The notes below the pieces were generated by a model that saw nothing but the letters and a program-made list of their open reading frames with translations, did no database searches and was not told the DNA's origin. The position numbers were made by a program, and so were the translations under genes. From Microlunatus elymi (GTDB lineage: Bacteria; Actinomycetota; Actinomycetes; Propionibacteriales; Propionibacteriaceae), in the NCBI RefSeq assembly GCF_007362775.1, contig NZ_CP041692.1, positions 1,922,001 through 1,986,000 of the forward strand: DNA of 64,000 nt. Direction: 5' to 3'. This document shows positions 44,820-53,362 of this stretch, in pieces. Position 1 is the stretch's first letter, and each line of letters begins with the position of its first letter.

Positions 44820-44872
44820 GGCTCCATCCTGCCGGAAACCCGCTCGGTGGATTCAGCCGGGCGGCACTCGAA

Positions 44873-45130
44873 CTACATCCACTTGCGGCGTTTGAAGATG
44901 ACGTACAGGCCGATTGCGAAGGCGACCGTGAGGGCGACCGCGAGCGGGTAACCGAACACCCAATGCAGTTCGGGCATGACGTCGAAGTTCATGCCGTAGA
45001 TCGCTGCGATCAGGGTGGGTTCGAAGAGGATCGCAGCCCAGCCGGAGATCTTCTTCATGTCCTCGTTCTGCCGCTGGGCGACGAGGGTGGCGTTGACGTT
45101 GAGGATCTGCGTGCGGTCACCCAGCTCGGT
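44873..45130 (-). pseudogene. C-terminal stump of a CorA Mg2+/Co2+ channel
   Basis: The frame reads LNVNATLVAQRQNEDMKKIS, then WAAILFEPTLIAAIYGMNFD, and a second TM ending VIFKRRKWM. The GMN selectivity loop between the two TM helices is diagnostic of CorA. The ~250-residue cytosolic funnel is missing: similarity ends near 45130, where an amidohydrolase fragment begins in the opposite direction. Confidence 0.85.
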
Positions 45131-45696
45131 CTGACGACCGCCGCTTCGACGTGCTGTGGGATCGCGCCCAGTCGCTCGACGTACCGCTCTACCTGCATCC
45201 GTCCAACGGTGTCGATGTCGCCGACGTGCTTTCCGGCCACCCCGAGTTGATCGGACCGATGTGGAGCTGGGGCATCGATACGTCCAGCCATGTGCTGCGG
45301 TTGATTTTCGGCGGAGTGTTCGACCGTTTCCCGACGGCGAAGCTACTGGTCGGCCATATGGGGGAGGGGCTGCCGTACGCGTTGTGGCGGTTGGACTCGC
45401 GATGGGACTTCCACCATCACCACGGTGTCGAACTGTCGCTCGGTCATCCGTCGGCCTACCTCCGCAGGAACCTGTGGGTCACCACCGGCGGCGTTTGTGA
45501 CGTGCCACCGCTGCGCTGCGCGATCGACGCCCTGGGTGCCGACCGGGTGCTGTTCGCGACCGACTACCCGTTCGAATCCATCCCGGTGGCCACCGAATTC
45601 CTCCGCTCGGCGCGCATCTTCGAGGCCGAACGGGAGATGATCAGCCACGCAAATGCCGAGCAGCTGCTGCAGATCGACCCCGTTCCGGTCGGCTGA
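45130..45696 (+). pseudogene. C-terminal part of an amidohydrolase (ACMSD/gamma-resorcylate decarboxylase-like)
   Basis: Similarity begins at DDRRFDVLWDRAQSLDVPLY with LHPSN, and continues through LIFGGVFDRFPTAKLLVGHM, HHHGVELSLGHPSAYLRRNL and ADRVLFATDYPFESIPVA (the metal-binding Asp). The first ~130 residues of the barrel, including the metal-binding H-x-H, are missing. The family decarboxylates aromatic or related acids. The break coincides with the end of the CorA stump, so both genes were cut by one rearrangement. Confidence 0.8.
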
Positions 45697-45747
45697 GACG
45701 CAGGGCTGCGCCGGCCAGTGGGCCTCGGCCCTCGTCGACCTTGCGGC

Positions 45748-46157
45748 TCAGCCGGAGGTCGAGTCCGCCGGATTGCCGACCGGGCGGAACAGGTCGGCGT
45801 GAAACCGGTACGTGTCTGGTTGGGAGGTCTGCCGGCGCACGGGTGTGTGAACTCGTACCAAGGAGGCAGAAGATCCCCAAGCCGGTGGACGACTGAGGCG
45901 GTCTGGCCAGAGACCACGACCTGCGGCTGCTCGCCGATCGGTCGGCTGTTGGTGGCCGGCCATGCCGCGCGCAGATATTGCAATGGAGTAATTCCCGCGA
46001 AGGGGAGTGAGTACACGCCGTGGCGGACTCGTTGGAGCGTGCCTCCGGTCGCTTGCTGTACCGCGCGGCTTTGTACCGACGGCTTCGCGGGACCAGCTGT
46101 AGGGCCGTTGGCATCGGTCGACCGGCCGGGGCAACCCAAAGAGCCGAAGACCGTCAT
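45748..46157 (-). pseudogene. AbiEi-type antitoxin/regulator remnant, frameshifted
   Basis: From ATG 46157 the frame contains GGTLQRVRHGVYSLPFAG (winged-helix end of AbiEi-type antitoxins) and VVSGQTASVVHRLGDLLP with PWYEFTHP. At a TG run (45844-45849) the frame changes; the next frame continues PVRRQTSQPDTYRFHADLFR, the following part of the same domain, and then stops at 45748. The C-terminal half and any AbiEii toxin gene are missing. AbiE systems are type IV toxin-antitoxin and phage-abortive modules; this is a relic. Confidence 0.5.
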
Positions 46158-46186
46158 CGGGTGATCGATGGTCGCGCGGCCCAGTC

Positions 46187-47542
46187 CTACGCCGTACGAG
46201 TCGCGCGGCCGGCTCGACGGGTGACCGGTGGCGGCCAGGCGGCGAAGGTGGCGGTCGCTGATTCGTCGGCGGCGATTTCCAGTAGCCGGTTGTATTTTGC
46301 GGTCCGTTCGCCGCGTGCCGGGGCGCCGGACTTGAGTTGGCCGCAGCCTGCGCCGACGGCGAGGTCGGCGATGAAGGTGTCGTCGGTCTCGCCGGAGCGG
46401 TGCGAGACCATGGCCCGCCAGCCGGCCCGATAACACTGCGCTATTGCTTCCAGAGTTTGGGTCACGGTGCCGATCTGATTGACCTTGATCAGGGCGGCGT
46501 TGGCGGTGCCGTTGCCGATGCCGCGTTTGATCAGCTGGGGATTGGTGCAGAAGATGTCGTCGCCGACGATCTGGATCCGGCTGCCGAGCCGATGGGTGAG
46601 CAACGACCAGCCGTCCCAGTCGTCCTCGGCCAGGCCGTCCTCGACGCTCCAGATCGGATAACGCTCGATCAGCGATGCGTAGTAGTCGATCAATCCGCCC
46701 GCCTCGTAGTGCTCTCCACAAAGGTCGTATCCGCCGCCTTCGTGGTGGAAGCCGTTGGCGGCTGGGTCGAGTGCGATCGCGATCTGGTTGGGCCCGGGTG
46801 TGTAGCCGGCCGCCTCGATCGCGCGGACCAGCAGGTCCAGGGCCACGGTCGGATCATCGATCCGCGGGGCGAATCCGCCCTCGTCGCCGAGTCCGGGCGG
46901 GTCGCCGGACTCGATCAGAATCGCGTGTAGTCGGTGGTAGATCTCTGCTCCGGCTCGGACCGCGTCGGCGAAGCTGGGCGCGCCGAGTGGGGCGATCATG
47001 AACTCCTGGAAGGGAAGGTCGTTGCTCGCGTGCGCTCCGCCGTTGATCACGTTGAAGTGCGGCACCGGCAATCGGGGTGCGTGCTCGGCGGCTCCGATCC
47101 GGTCCACGCGTTCATTGAGCACGTCGTGCAGCAGCTGCCACAATGGCTGCTTGTGGAGGGTGGCTATGGCGCGAGCGGCTGCCATTGAGACACCGACGGC
47201 CACGTTGGCGCCGAGGTGGGCGAATCGATCGGTGCCGTCGAGGGTCGTCAGTTCGGCGTCCAGTGCCGCCAGATCCGATGGTTCTTGGAGTGGGCGTCCG
47301 GCGAGTCGGTTGTTGAGCTCGGCTTCCGCGTTGTGGGCGACGGTCCGGACGCCGCGGCCCAGGTAGCGGTGCGACTCGTCGTCGCGGAGTTCGACGGCTT
47401 CCCGCCCGCCGGTCGACGCGCCGGAGGGGACCCGCGCGATGGCCGTGGTGCCTTGGTCCAGCCGCAGATTCACCTGGACGGTCGGGTTGCCTCTGGAGTC
47501 CAGGATCTCGATGATCTTGATCCGTTGCAGTTGCGCCACCAT
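46187..47542 (-). CDS. eno: Enolase (second copy, island-encoded)
   Basis: This 451-residue protein is a full enolase, interconverting 2-phosphoglycerate and phosphoenolpyruvate. Active-site segments are intact: VPSGASTGGREAVELRD, GGAHASND, FQEFMIAPLGA, GDEGGFAPR, IALDPAANGF (metal Asp; the usual S-E-F is N-G-F), SVEDGLAEDDWDGW, IVGDDIF, LIKVNQIGT (catalytic Lys), SHRSGETDDT and GAPARGERTAKYN. It is the last gene of a tightly packed operon, 6 bases after the phosphatase gene. Sequence drift suggests a specialised paralogue rather than the housekeeping gene, which is not in the window. Confidence 0.93.
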   Translation of the reverse strand: MVAQLQRIKIIEILDSRGNPTVQVNLRLDQGTTAIARVPSGASTGGREAVELRDDESHRYLGRGVRTVAHNAEAELNNRLAGRPLQEPSDLAALDAELTTLDGTDRFAHLGANVAVGVSMAAARAIATLHKQPLWQLLHDVLNERVDRIGAAEHAPRLPVPHFNVINGGAHASNDLPFQEFMIAPLGAPSFADAVRAGAEIYHRLHAILIESGDPPGLGDEGGFAPRIDDPTVALDLLVRAIEAAGYTPGPNQIAIALDPAANGFHHEGGGYDLCGEHYEAGGLIDYYASLIERYPIWSVEDGLAEDDWDGWSLLTHRLGSRIQIVGDDIFCTNPQLIKRGIGNGTANAALIKVNQIGTVTQTLEAIAQCYRAGWRAMVSHRSGETDDTFIADLAVGAGCGQLKSGAPARGERTAKYNRLLEIAADESATATFAAWPPPVTRRAGRATRTA

Positions 47543-47548
47543 CGCCGA

Positions 47549-48259
47549 TCACCTCGTCGTCTGCGGTGGGCTGATCACCGCGTCGGCGGTGTCCTCTCCC
47601 TGTTCGTCGCTCGTCGACCACGTCGACACCCGGTCCGATTCGGCCCACCGATACCGGTTGACCGCCACCGGCCGCCATCGGGACGGCTCGAGCAAGATCA
47701 GATTCCAGCACGCCGTGTGTTGCTCGATCGGTCCGTCGTCCGTTCCCTGCAACAGATCCGCCAGCAGGGTGCGGTTGACCGCGTCGTGTGACACCAGCAC
47801 CACGCACCCCTCACCGAGCAACGGGCGTTGATCCTCCAGCACCCGCCGAGCCCGCCGGCTGACGGAGGCCGACGGTTCGACGTCCGGCACCCGATCGAGG
47901 CTGCCGTAGTGGTCGATCAGTTCCGCTTCCCGGTGACCGGACCAGGAGCCGTAGTCGCGGTCACTCAGGCCGGCTGCGGTGCGGACGCCGGCCTCGGCCA
48001 CCGAGCCGCCGTGTCGGTCGACGATCATCCGGGCCGTTTGCTGCGCCCTGGTGAGCGGGCTGGCCAGCACCCGAACGATGTTCTTGTCGGCCAGGAACGC
48101 GGCCAGCCGGCTGACCTCTCGTCGGCCTTCATGATCAAGTTCCGGATCGAGCCGGCCACGGATCCGGCCGTCGGCGTTCAGAGCAGTACGGCCGTGCCGG
48201 ACCAAGATCACGGCATTGGCGCGTGGGATTCGCACGTCAGCAACCGCTGGCTGGATCAT
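47549..48259 (-). CDS. Histidine phosphatase / phosphoglycerate mutase-like enzyme in the MutS operon
   Basis: This 236-residue branch-2 histidine phosphatase has the acceptor motif ILVRHGRTALNADG, arginine segment ASPLTRAQQTARM, DYGSWSG near the acid, and LVSHDAVNRTLLADLL with the second His. The N-terminal ~10 and C-terminal ~40 residues are unmatched extensions. Its start overlaps the MutS-like stop by four bases and the enolase follows by 6 bases. Mutase and enolase are consecutive glycolytic activities, so it may make 2-phosphoglycerate, but phosphatases of this branch often hydrolyse other substrates. Confidence 0.88.
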   Translation of the reverse strand: MIQPAVADVRIPRANAVILVRHGRTALNADGRIRGRLDPELDHEGRREVSRLAAFLADKNIVRVLASPLTRAQQTARMIVDRHGGSVAEAGVRTAAGLSDRDYGSWSGHREAELIDHYGSLDRVPDVEPSASVSRRARRVLEDQRPLLGEGCVVLVSHDAVNRTLLADLLQGTDDGPIEQHTACWNLILLEPSRWRPVAVNRYRWAESDRVSTWSTSDEQGEDTADAVISPPQTTR

Positions 48260-49752
48260 CGCAGGCTCCCTTCCATCACTCGTTGGTAGATGTCCTTGCC
48301 GAAGCTGGTCGGCAGTGGTTCGCCGGGAAGAACCCGGTAGGTCCGGGCGCCGTCGTCGCGGCGCTGGGCGCGTAACGCAATCGTGTCTGGCAGCTCGGCG
48401 CGCAGCCGGCGGGCCAGGTCGTAGTTGTGCGTGACGAACACGAAGCCGACGTCACGATCGGCGAACGCCTGCAGGAATTCGGTGCCGAGATCGGCGGCTT
48501 CGCGAGCGTCGGTGGAGGCCAGCGATTCGTTCATCAGGATCAGCGCTCCGGGACCGATCGCGTCCACGATCTTGCCCAGTCGGATCAGCTCGTCGTCGAA
48601 CCGACCGCTGGACATCGTACTGTCCTCCTCACGGATGAAGTGACTGCACACATCCGTTCGCACGGAGCAGCAGAAGTCGTCGGCTGCCACAAACATGCCG
48701 CACTGGGCCATCAGTTGCGCTGTTCCCAAGGTACGAAGGAAAGTTGACTTGCCGCCGGAGTTGGCGCCGGTGATGATCACGCCATTGGCCGAATCAGCGT
48801 CAAGATCATTCGGCACCACCTGCGCAGGGTGATCGGACAACGCCAAGCACGGCTCGTAGAGCCCGTGGCCGTGCCAGCGGCGCCGGTCGTGTTCGGCGAC
48901 CTCGGGCATCACCACCGAACGGCCGCGGTCGGCCAGTCGGCGCCGCAGGTTCAGGCAGCCGAGATAGAAGCCGGTCTCGCGACGCAGGGCACGGAAGTAG
49001 TCGACCAGGAAGTCCGCAGCCTGGCCGGCCGCGTCGGCCACGTGGTTGACGGCCCGATCACGCAGGTCCTCCAGCGCCTGGGCGCCGGCGTCGTCGCGGG
49101 CCGGGATCTGGACGGACACCGAGGAGCCGTGCGACAACCCGACCCGTTCCAGCAGCGGTTCCTTCTCCGACGGGTGCAGCAGGTCGTCGACGCCGGTGTT
49201 GGCCTGACCCAGGTGCTTGCCGATGATCACTCCGTCGGGGAACTGCAACAACCGCAGTTGCTGCCGGGCCGCGGCGAAGAACTCGTCGTCCAGGTCGGCC
49301 AGGATGCCGCGATGCAGGGCAGACAAACCGGGCGAGGTGACTGAGTCGACCTCCGTGGCGGCGATGTTGTGTAGTCGATCAAGGAACGGCAACAAGGCCG
49401 ACAGGACGTTGATGGCACGGTGCAGCACCAGGCTGGGGTGGTATCGGACGAAGCCGACGTAGATCTTGCGCTCGGCCGCGACAGCCTGGCCGGCGAGGGT
49501 GTAGATGTCGGCGATGGCGTTGGGTCGCCGGATGCAGTCGTTCAGCACCTGCTGGCGGTGTCGGATCTCGGCGACGCTGCGTAGGGGTGCCAGCAGCGCG
49601 GAGCGGACCACGTTGTACAAGAAGCGGTCGTCGCCACTCATCGCCTCGAAGATCGTTTCCAGTTGCAGATCCTGGACCAGATCGTCGGCCAGCAGCGAGG
49701 GGTACGGGGTGATCGGAAAGGACCGATCGGCGAACATCAACTGAACCTTCAT
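48256..49752 (-). CDS. MutS-like ATPase B
   Basis: This 498-residue protein keeps the MutS lever (III) and ATPase (V) parts and lacks the mismatch-recognition and connector domains. Residues about 1-300 are helical; the ATPase has Walker A ITGANSGGKSTFLRTLG, a signature-like REEDSTMSSGRFDDELIRLG, Walker B LILMNESLASTDAREA (Asp replaced by Asn before the Glu) and the His switch FVFVTHNYDLARRL. It overlaps the other MutS-like gene by four bases and the phosphatase gene by four bases. It probably works as a dimer with its neighbour. It is not a canonical mismatch-repair MutS. Confidence 0.88.
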   Translation of the reverse strand: MKVQLMFADRSFPITPYPSLLADDLVQDLQLETIFEAMSGDDRFLYNVVRSALLAPLRSVAEIRHRQQVLNDCIRRPNAIADIYTLAGQAVAAERKIYVGFVRYHPSLVLHRAINVLSALLPFLDRLHNIAATEVDSVTSPGLSALHRGILADLDDEFFAAARQQLRLLQFPDGVIIGKHLGQANTGVDDLLHPSEKEPLLERVGLSHGSSVSVQIPARDDAGAQALEDLRDRAVNHVADAAGQAADFLVDYFRALRRETGFYLGCLNLRRRLADRGRSVVMPEVAEHDRRRWHGHGLYEPCLALSDHPAQVVPNDLDADSANGVIITGANSGGKSTFLRTLGTAQLMAQCGMFVAADDFCCSVRTDVCSHFIREEDSTMSSGRFDDELIRLGKIVDAIGPGALILMNESLASTDAREAADLGTEFLQAFADRDVGFVFVTHNYDLARRLRAELPDTIALRAQRRDDGARTYRVLPGEPLPTSFGKDIYQRVMEGSLR

Positions 49753-51377
49753 GCTTCGGCTCCTCGGCTCGGCGCGGTGGACTCTTGGCGGGGCGACGGC
49801 TCTGGTTGCGCGGGCCGGCTCAGGCGCCGGACGATCTCGGCGCGTGTGAGCCGGTGTTTGGCCGCCAGTGCCAGCGCGTGGGCGGTGCCCTGCGGCGGCA
49901 TCCGGTCCACGTGAAAGGTGCGTACGGCAGGATCCTCCGGCAGCGTTCGACTCACCATGCTGACCGCGCCAGGTGCCGAGGCGAGTTCCTCGACGAAGGT
50001 GACGTAGACGGTGATCGTGTCGGACCTGCCGATCTTGGCCAGCACCGCACCGCCCAGATACTGGGCGTCGTCGATGGTGGTGGAACTGAACATCTCGTTG
50101 ATCACCAGCACCGAGCGGCCGGTGGACTGCTGCAATATGTCGCGGATGCGAATCACGTCGTCTTCCAACTTGCCTCCCTCGGTGTCCCGATCACGATCCT
50201 CGACCCGTTCGAAGTGGGTGAAGATCCGATCCATCAGATGGAGCCGCGCATGCGACGCCGGTACCGGAAATCCCAACCCAGCAAGGTAGAACACCTGTCC
50301 GACCATCCGGGCGAACGTGGTCTTACCGCCCTGATTCGGACCCGACAGCACCAGCGCCCGTTCGTCACCTTCGAGCGTGGCGTCGTTGCAGACGAGCCGC
50401 CCGGGATCGATGTTCAGTCCGAGCGCCAGGTCGAACCCGGACCGGACGTCCAGTGCGGGCGGATCGGTGAATTCGGGCAGCGCGAACCGCAGGCCCGCCG
50501 CCCGGAGCGGATCGGTGATCGCCAGATATCCCAGGCACACTTGCAGTTCGCGATCGAACCGGCTGATCACCGCATCGATGAAGGTGGCGTGTCTGCGGCA
50601 ATGTTCGGCGAGCCGGCCGAACAGGTCGGCGTTCAGCTTGGCCAGGCAGCCGAGGATCTGTTCGTCGACGTGGGTGAAGCTCGGCGGCCCGAGCTTGATC
50701 AAATGGGAGTCGACGTCCGATTGCTGAAACCGCTCGAAGGTCGCCGTCACCACCTTGCTGAAGTCCTGATCGCTGCGTTCGCTGGTGACGGTGACCTTGG
50801 GGCCGCGGATACGTACGGCATAGTGCAGCGACGCCAGCTCGTTTTGGAGTCGACGATTGTCCTTGCCGAGTTCGACGAACCGCTCGGAAGCGACGTACTC
50901 GTCCAGGTATTCCATGATCGACTTCAGTGCGTTCGATCGCGGCCCGACCTGTTGGAGCAACTCACGCAACGAAGCCAGCGCGGTCAGGTAGCGGTGGATG
51001 GCCTCCAGTCGGCAGCCCTGTCCGTAGCGGCGGTACGAGGTCTTCTCCGCCGCCGACTGCCAGCGCCGCATGACGCGCATCGCCTCGGCGAACTCCTCCA
51101 GGCCGTGCCGAAGTTGATCATCGGCCAGGTCATCGAAGACGGCTTGTCGATAGCGAACCGCCGCCACCGTCGGAAGCGGGGTCCACAGATACGGCGCGAG
51201 GTCGTAGGGCTCGCGTTTCGCGGTGAGGGAGGCGACGATCTGATCAAGATTGAGATCGGCGAACGCGTCCGGAGGTCGGTCCGCAAGCTCGATTGCCGTC
51301 AGCTCGGCGGGGAACAGCAAGCTGGGTTGCCGATGTGTCTCTTTGCTCGTCGGCCGGATCGGCAACGTGTCGGTCAT
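49749..51377 (-). CDS. MutS-like ATPase A
   Basis: This 542-residue protein is the first gene of the operon. Its architecture resembles the neighbour but the sequences are quite different, so they are not a recent duplication. Walker A is LSGPNQGGKTTFARMVGQ, followed by PVPASHARLHLMDRIFTHFE (matching the LPADHA region of MutS) and EGGKLEDDVIRIRDIL. Walker B is VLVINEMFSSTTIDDA, again with Asn in place of Asp, and the end TAHALALAAKHRLTRAEIVR matches the MutS dimer helix. No mismatch-binding N-terminus is present. The ribosome-binding site lies inside a hairpin (51383-51410). Confidence 0.88.
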   Translation of the reverse strand: MTDTLPIRPTSKETHRQPSLLFPAELTAIELADRPPDAFADLNLDQIVASLTAKREPYDLAPYLWTPLPTVAAVRYRQAVFDDLADDQLRHGLEEFAEAMRVMRRWQSAAEKTSYRRYGQGCRLEAIHRYLTALASLRELLQQVGPRSNALKSIMEYLDEYVASERFVELGKDNRRLQNELASLHYAVRIRGPKVTVTSERSDQDFSKVVTATFERFQQSDVDSHLIKLGPPSFTHVDEQILGCLAKLNADLFGRLAEHCRRHATFIDAVISRFDRELQVCLGYLAITDPLRAAGLRFALPEFTDPPALDVRSGFDLALGLNIDPGRLVCNDATLEGDERALVLSGPNQGGKTTFARMVGQVFYLAGLGFPVPASHARLHLMDRIFTHFERVEDRDRDTEGGKLEDDVIRIRDILQQSTGRSVLVINEMFSSTTIDDAQYLGGAVLAKIGRSDTITVYVTFVEELASAPGAVSMVSRTLPEDPAVRTFHVDRMPPQGTAHALALAAKHRLTRAEIVRRLSRPAQPEPSPRQESTAPSRGAEA

Positions 51378-51382
51378 GGTAC

Positions 51383-51410
51383 GGCTCCTGTCGTGTGATC
51401 AACAGGAGCC
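51383..51410 (-). promoter_or_regulatory. Hairpin covering the Shine-Dalgarno of the MutS-like operon
   Basis: GGCTCCTG (51383-51390) and CAGGAGCC (51403-51410) form a perfect 8-bp inverted repeat with a 12-base loop. In the mRNA the downstream arm contains AGGAG, seven bases from the ATG at 51377, so folding would hide the ribosome-binding site. It may act as a translational switch or, as DNA, an operator. Confidence 0.6.
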
Positions 51411-51467
51411 ATCAGCCCGTGGGCAATCGTGCCGGCGAGCCCCATCGCCGCCGCCCATGTTACCCGA

Positions 51468-52709
51468 TCAGGCCTCGCCGCCACTCGAATCCGCCTCCGA
51501 CGGTGTGAGACGACGGCGGGCCGCCAGGATGAACGGGATCGCGGCCAGTTCGGCGGCGATCGCGAAGACGACCACGGCGATCAGGGACAGGTTGAACAGG
51601 GCACCGATGGCGGTGCTGCCGGCGAACCAGGCGATGCCGTAGACGCTGGTGAACAGGCCGTACGCCCCGGCGCGGCGATCGGCCGGCACCATCGGCGCGA
51701 CGGCGGCCGGGATGATCGATTCGTGCACGCCCATGCCGAGTCCCCAAATGCAGACGCCGATCAGGCTCGGCCAGAATCCGCCGAGAAACGCCAGCGGCGC
51801 ATAGGCGGCGCTGACGACGGTCAGCGGGATCAGCAGCCCGATCCCGGTCCGGTCGAACAGCCGACCGAACGCCAATGAGCCGGCTCCGGAGACGGCCATC
51901 GCCGCGGCGTAGAACACCGGCACCAGGTCGGCCGGCACCGTCGTGCCCTTGCTGAAACCGAACGCGATGATCGGAAAGTCGGCGAACCCGGCGGCCACCA
52001 GGGCGGCGGCGATCAGATAGATCCAGAACGCCCGCGGGTAACGCGAACGCCGACTCGGCGACGGCGGCGCCGGCTCGAGATCCTGCGGCCGGGGGTAGAG
52101 CAGGCGGGCAACCACCAGCAGGCTCAGCATGATCGCGGCCGGGATGGCCAGCGCGGCGAAGGCGAGTCGATAGTCGTCCTGGTGGGTCGCGAGGATCACC
52201 GCCACCAACAGCGGGCCGACCATGGCACCGAACTGGTCCAAGGCCTCGTGCACGCCGAAGCCCCAGCCGTACCCCATCTGCTTGGCGGCGTGGGACAGCA
52301 TCGCGTCCCGGGGCGGGTTGCGGATCGCCTTGCCGATCCGTTCGGCGATGATCAACACCGCCGCGGCCGGCCAGTTGCCCGCCAGCGCCAGCAACGGCAC
52401 CACCGACATCTGCAGGACGTAGCCGCCTATCGTGATCGGCCAGTACAGCCCGGTCCGGTCGGCACTGCGCCCAGAGACCAGCCGCAGCCCGTAGCCGACC
52501 AGTTCGCCGAATCCGGTGATCATGCTGATCGCCAGCGCACCGGCTCCCAAACTGGCAAGGAACGGACCGATGATGGAGCGCGAGCTCTCGTAGGTGAAGT
52601 CGGCGAAGAAGCTCATCACACCGACCATCAGGACGAACTTCAGCGCCGTCGATCGGATGCCCGTTCGTCCGTCGTCACCCGTCGACGCATGGTCGGCGTC
52701 ATCGCTCAC
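51468..52709 (-). CDS. Major facilitator superfamily transporter
   Basis: This 413-residue, 12-helix transporter has a cytosolic loop at the centre (YPRPQDLEPAPPSPSRRSRY). The first helix region FVLMVGVMSFFADFTYESSR and the A-loop LVSGRSADRTG identify an MFS exporter of the kind often annotated as drug or sugar-analogue efflux. IRNPPRDAMLSHAAKQMGYG is also typical of this subgroup. It precedes the MutS-like operon on the same strand, with 90 bases between. A palindromic operator candidate lies 58 bases upstream. Confidence 0.88.
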   Translation of the reverse strand: MSDDADHASTGDDGRTGIRSTALKFVLMVGVMSFFADFTYESSRSIIGPFLASLGAGALAISMITGFGELVGYGLRLVSGRSADRTGLYWPITIGGYVLQMSVVPLLALAGNWPAAAVLIIAERIGKAIRNPPRDAMLSHAAKQMGYGWGFGVHEALDQFGAMVGPLLVAVILATHQDDYRLAFAALAIPAAIMLSLLVVARLLYPRPQDLEPAPPSPSRRSRYPRAFWIYLIAAALVAAGFADFPIIAFGFSKGTTVPADLVPVFYAAAMAVSGAGSLAFGRLFDRTGIGLLIPLTVVSAAYAPLAFLGGFWPSLIGVCIWGLGMGVHESIIPAAVAPMVPADRRAGAYGLFTSVYGIAWFAGSTAIGALFNLSLIAVVVFAIAAELAAIPFILAARRRLTPSEADSSGGEA

Positions 52710-52766
52710 TGGTCCACACCTCGGATCGGCCGACAGCCCGTTGAGTGTCCATCGTCACGTTACTGC

Positions 52767-52782
52767 AATAACGGTCGTTATT
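52767..52782. promoter_or_regulatory. 16-bp palindromic operator candidate upstream of the MFS gene
   Basis: AATAACGGTCGTTATT has 7-bp perfect arms around a 2-base centre, 58 bases upstream of the MFS start. AT-rich palindromes of this shape are typical TetR or MarR sites. No such regulator gene remains nearby. Confidence 0.55.
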
Positions 52783-52798
52783 TTGGTGGGCCGTGATC

Positions 52799-52814
52799 CG
52801 TAGGTCGTCCTACG
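52799..52814. repeat. Short inverted repeat
   Basis: CGTAGG-TCGT-CCTACG forms a 6-bp stem with a 4-base loop. It lies 17 bases beyond the operator candidate. Confidence 0.4.
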
Positions 52815-53099
52815 TGGGGACCTAGCGAGCGACGAGGCGATTACGGTCGGGGCCATCTGGCGGAGCCCGCTCGAACCGAACGACCATCAGGTCGGGGAGC
52901 TGCTGGACTCTGAGCCGATCGGTTTGAGACCACTGGCGCTCTTGCGGTTCGCTCCGAATGATGGACCCGCGGCTGGCTTCCGGCACCAAACGGGGCGCCT
53001 TCGCCAGCGTCGATCCGGTGCTTGGCCTCGACCTCCGCCGACTCGTCGGAGACCTGTGTCGAGCTGACGGCCCCTGCAGACCAGCAACGGGAGCCGATC

Positions 53100-53303
53100 A
53101 TGACCGCTGCACCTCAACACCACGCGGCCAACGGACATCGCTACGGCAGAGCGTTGCCTGCCTACACCGCGTCCGCCGACCGCACGGCGGCGGCGCGATG
53201 GCGAATCTGGCTCGGCGCGAGCACCTACGGTGCCGCTGCCTCCGTCTTGTTCCAGGTGATCCCCGAACTGACCGAACGCCGTGGCGAATCGATCATCTGC
53301 TGA
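53100..53303 (+). CDS. Small hypothetical protein
   Basis: A 67-residue frame starts at ATG 53100, with GGGAG about 8 bases upstream. It reads MTAAPQHHAANGHRYGRALP and later WRIWLGASTYGAAASVLFQV, possibly a weak membrane-associated helix. No family is recognised. Support is limited to the ribosome-binding site and coding-like third positions. Confidence 0.4.
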   Translation: MTAAPQHHAANGHRYGRALPAYTASADRTAAARWRIWLGASTYGAAASVLFQVIPELTERRGESIIC

Positions 53304-53362
53304 TATCGGCCCGGCAACAGCGAGCGCTTGTGCCGGTTGCAGCGATCTTGATCCTGCGGAGA

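Larger units (their letters stand above)
52710..53099. other. About 390 bases upstream of the MFS gene
   Basis: It contains two palindromes (52767-52782 and 52799-52814) and no convincing gene on either strand. Confidence 0.5.

Noticed and set aside
46187-51377. Reading the two MutS-like genes as one split mismatch-repair gene
   Set aside because: Each has its own complete Walker A, Walker B and dimer region, and they differ throughout, so they are two genes.
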